Assembly: GCF_030272705.1 (NCBI RefSeq)
Contig: NZ_JARFYM010000002.1
Coordinates: 62,001 to 126,000, forward strand
DNA length: 64,000 bases
Direction: 5' to 3'
From: Rhizobium mayense
GTDB taxonomy: Bacteria > Pseudomonadota > Alphaproteobacteria > Rhizobiales > Rhizobiaceae
The notes under the pieces are model-generated. The model ran no database searches. It was given only the letters and a program-made list of their open reading frames with translations, and was not told the DNA's origin. Positions 62,873 through 64,000 of the stretch are shown here, piece by piece. Positions within the stretch are counted from its first letter, which is position 1, and each line of letters starts with the position of its first letter. The translations under genes were made by a program, and so were the position numbers.

Positions 62873-64000
62873 ATGAATTTGCGTAATAGGACGCTCAGCG
62901 CGTCGGGATTTCATTCACCAAAGCGCGGCATCATCGACGTTTTGGATGACGTGCTGATCGAGATCGATGCCGAGGGTGTGATTACCGCCCTTCACCGTCA
63001 CGGCGATCCGAATTACCGGACCATTCGTGACGCCCGCGATGCATCCGGCGAACTCGTGACCCTTCCGGCCGGCTTTTATATCCTGCCCGGCTTTGTGGAT
63101 CTGCACGTGCATGCGCCGCAATACCCGCAGCTCGGCGATGCGCTCGATGTACCTTTGGAAGTCTGGCTGCAGAAATATACTTTCCCACTGGAGGCACGTT
63201 ATCAGGACGACGCCTTCGCACGCCGCATCTATCGTTTGCTGGTCGATGACCTTCTTGCCAACGGCACGACGACGGCGCTTTATTTCGCCACCATCCACCA
63301 GGAGGCGACGCGGGCGTTGGTCGATATCTGCGTGGAAAAGGGCCAGCGCGCCCTGATCGGCAAGGTGGCGATGGACAATACCGACGAGTGTCCGGACTAC
63401 TACCGCGACCGATCGACGGAAGAGGCGCTCGACGGCACGCGCGCGTTGATCGACTACGTGCGTGGACATCCACAAAATGGCGAGGGACGCGTCCTGCCGG
63501 TCGTCACGCCGCGCTTCATTCCCTCCTGCACCGATGCGACGCTTGAAGGCCTCGGCGCTGTCGCCAGGGAATGCGGCTGCCATGTGCAGACCCATTGCTC
63601 GGAAAGCGACTGGGCGCAAGGCTATGTGCTTGCCCGGCATGGCATGACGGATACGAACAGCCTCGATCGCTTCGGCCTCCTCGGCCGCAAGACGGTCCTG
63701 GCGCATGCGAATTTCCTGACGGCGAAGGATATGGAAACAGTCCGCGCGCGCAAAGCCGCCGTCGCGCATTGCCCGCTTTCGAATGCGTATTTCGCCAATG
63801 CCGTCTTTCCGCTGCGCGCCGCGCTGGAAAAGGGGCTGCATGTCGGTCTCGGCACGGATATTTCCGGCGGCCCCAGCGCTTCGATGCTAGAGAACGCCCG
63901 AGGCGCTATCCTGGCATCGAGGATGCTGCAACGCGGTGTCGACCCGAACCTTCCGGCCACTGCACGCGCGACGTTCGGGCCCGCACAGATCGATTTCCGC
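62873..64000 (+). CDS. Guanine-deaminase-type amidohydrolase, cut by the right window edge
   Basis: An open frame of 376 codons runs from ATG 62873 to the last base without a stop, so only the N-terminal part is seen. Metal motifs match guanine deaminase (GuaD): VDLHVHAPQY (H78, H80), QTHCSESDWA (H241), LAHANF (H278) and GLGTDISGG (D329). The middle block PRFIPSCTDATLEGLG fits the same family. It likely converts guanine, or a related pterin or purine, to the keto form with ammonia release. GAAAGAG precedes the ATG. It is divergent from the NMT1/THI5-type importer operon. Confidence 0.92.
   Translation, partial: MNLRNRTLSASGFHSPKRGIIDVLDDVLIEIDAEGVITALHRHGDPNYRTIRDARDASGELVTLPAGFYILPGFVDLHVHAPQYPQLGDALDVPLEVWLQKYTFPLEARYQDDAFARRIYRLLVDDLLANGTTTALYFATIHQEATRALVDICVEKGQRALIGKVAMDNTDECPDYYRDRSTEEALDGTRALIDYVRGHPQNGEGRVLPVVTPRFIPSCTDATLEGLGAVARECGCHVQTHCSESDWAQGYVLARHGMTDTNSLDRFGLLGRKTVLAHANFLTAKDMETVRARKAAVAHCPLSNAYFANAVFPLRAALEKGLHVGLGTDISGGPSASMLENARGAILASRMLQRGVDPNLPATARATFGPAQIDFR

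Noticed and set aside
62915..63841. 308-codon minus-strand frame at the right end
   Set aside because: The plus strand encodes a guanine-deaminase-type protein with all metal motifs through to the window edge.
1..64000. CRISPR arrays, tRNA/rRNA genes, insertion sequences or prophage
   Set aside because: No regularly spaced repeats, tRNA-like cloverleaf, transposase motif or phage structural protein was found on reading both strands.

Overview
The window reads as accessory DNA from a Rhizobium-type alphaproteobacterium. Its GC content is high, LysR/LacI/FadR/AraC regulators and solute-binding ABC importers are dense, and families common in rhizobia recur (PSK-type VapB/FitB-like VapC, DUF2161, DUF1800/DUF1501, FdxA, NimR-like AraC). 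I saw no rRNA, tRNA, CRISPR array, phage or insertion sequence. The abundance of catabolic operons would suit a secondary replicon or chromosomal accessory region; that is inference.

Layout. 1-9.2 kb holds mixed genes: an amidase cut by the left edge, an orphan peptide-type binding protein behind tandem palindromes, a glyoxalase-like protein, a divergent LysR/cupin pair, an isochorismatase-fold hydrolase without the usual cysteine, an aldo/keto reductase, a small lipoprotein and an MscS channel. 9.2-17.2 kb is a mannoside module: mannonate dehydratase diverges from a FadR-type regulator followed by a GH2 beta-mannosidase and a large GH94-type phosphorylase-like protein, with a matched pair of candidate operator sites between the divergent genes. 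17.2-35.6 kb holds stress and signalling genes: cupin, nitroreductase, MFS/LysR pair, DUF2161 nuclease-like protein, HtrA protease, PAS-GGDEF-EAL protein, small membrane proteins, J-domain protein, DUF899 protein, a 5'-shortened hybrid histidine kinase, M24 peptidase, DUF1800/DUF1501 pair and a variant arginase-fold protein. 35.7-38.7 kb is a GH38 alpha-mannosidase gene broken by a one-base frameshift. 39-41.2 kb is an MFS/AraC pair.

41.3-52.0 kb is one long plus-strand operon: LacI regulator with two near-identical palindromic operators, sugar binding protein, two permeases, GH127 glycosidase, ATPase, DapA-fold lyase, atypical SDR and GMC oxidoreductase. The gene set suggests import of a (probably L-arabinofuranosidic or related) glycoside, intracellular hydrolysis and a non-phosphorylative oxidative route ending in a DapA-type dehydratase or aldolase. 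This is the best candidate for an undescribed pathway.

52.0-54.2 kb has a VapBC module, a 7Fe ferredoxin and a second DapA-like protein. 54.2-62.5 kb is a compact eight-gene minus-strand operon: NMT1/THI5-type ABC importer, FAD oxidoreductase, CaiB-type CoA-transferase, crotonase, embedded LysR and amidohydrolase. It faces a guanine-deaminase-type amidohydrolase that runs off the right edge. It looks like a CoA-dependent catabolic route for an unknown, perhaps nitrogenous, substrate.
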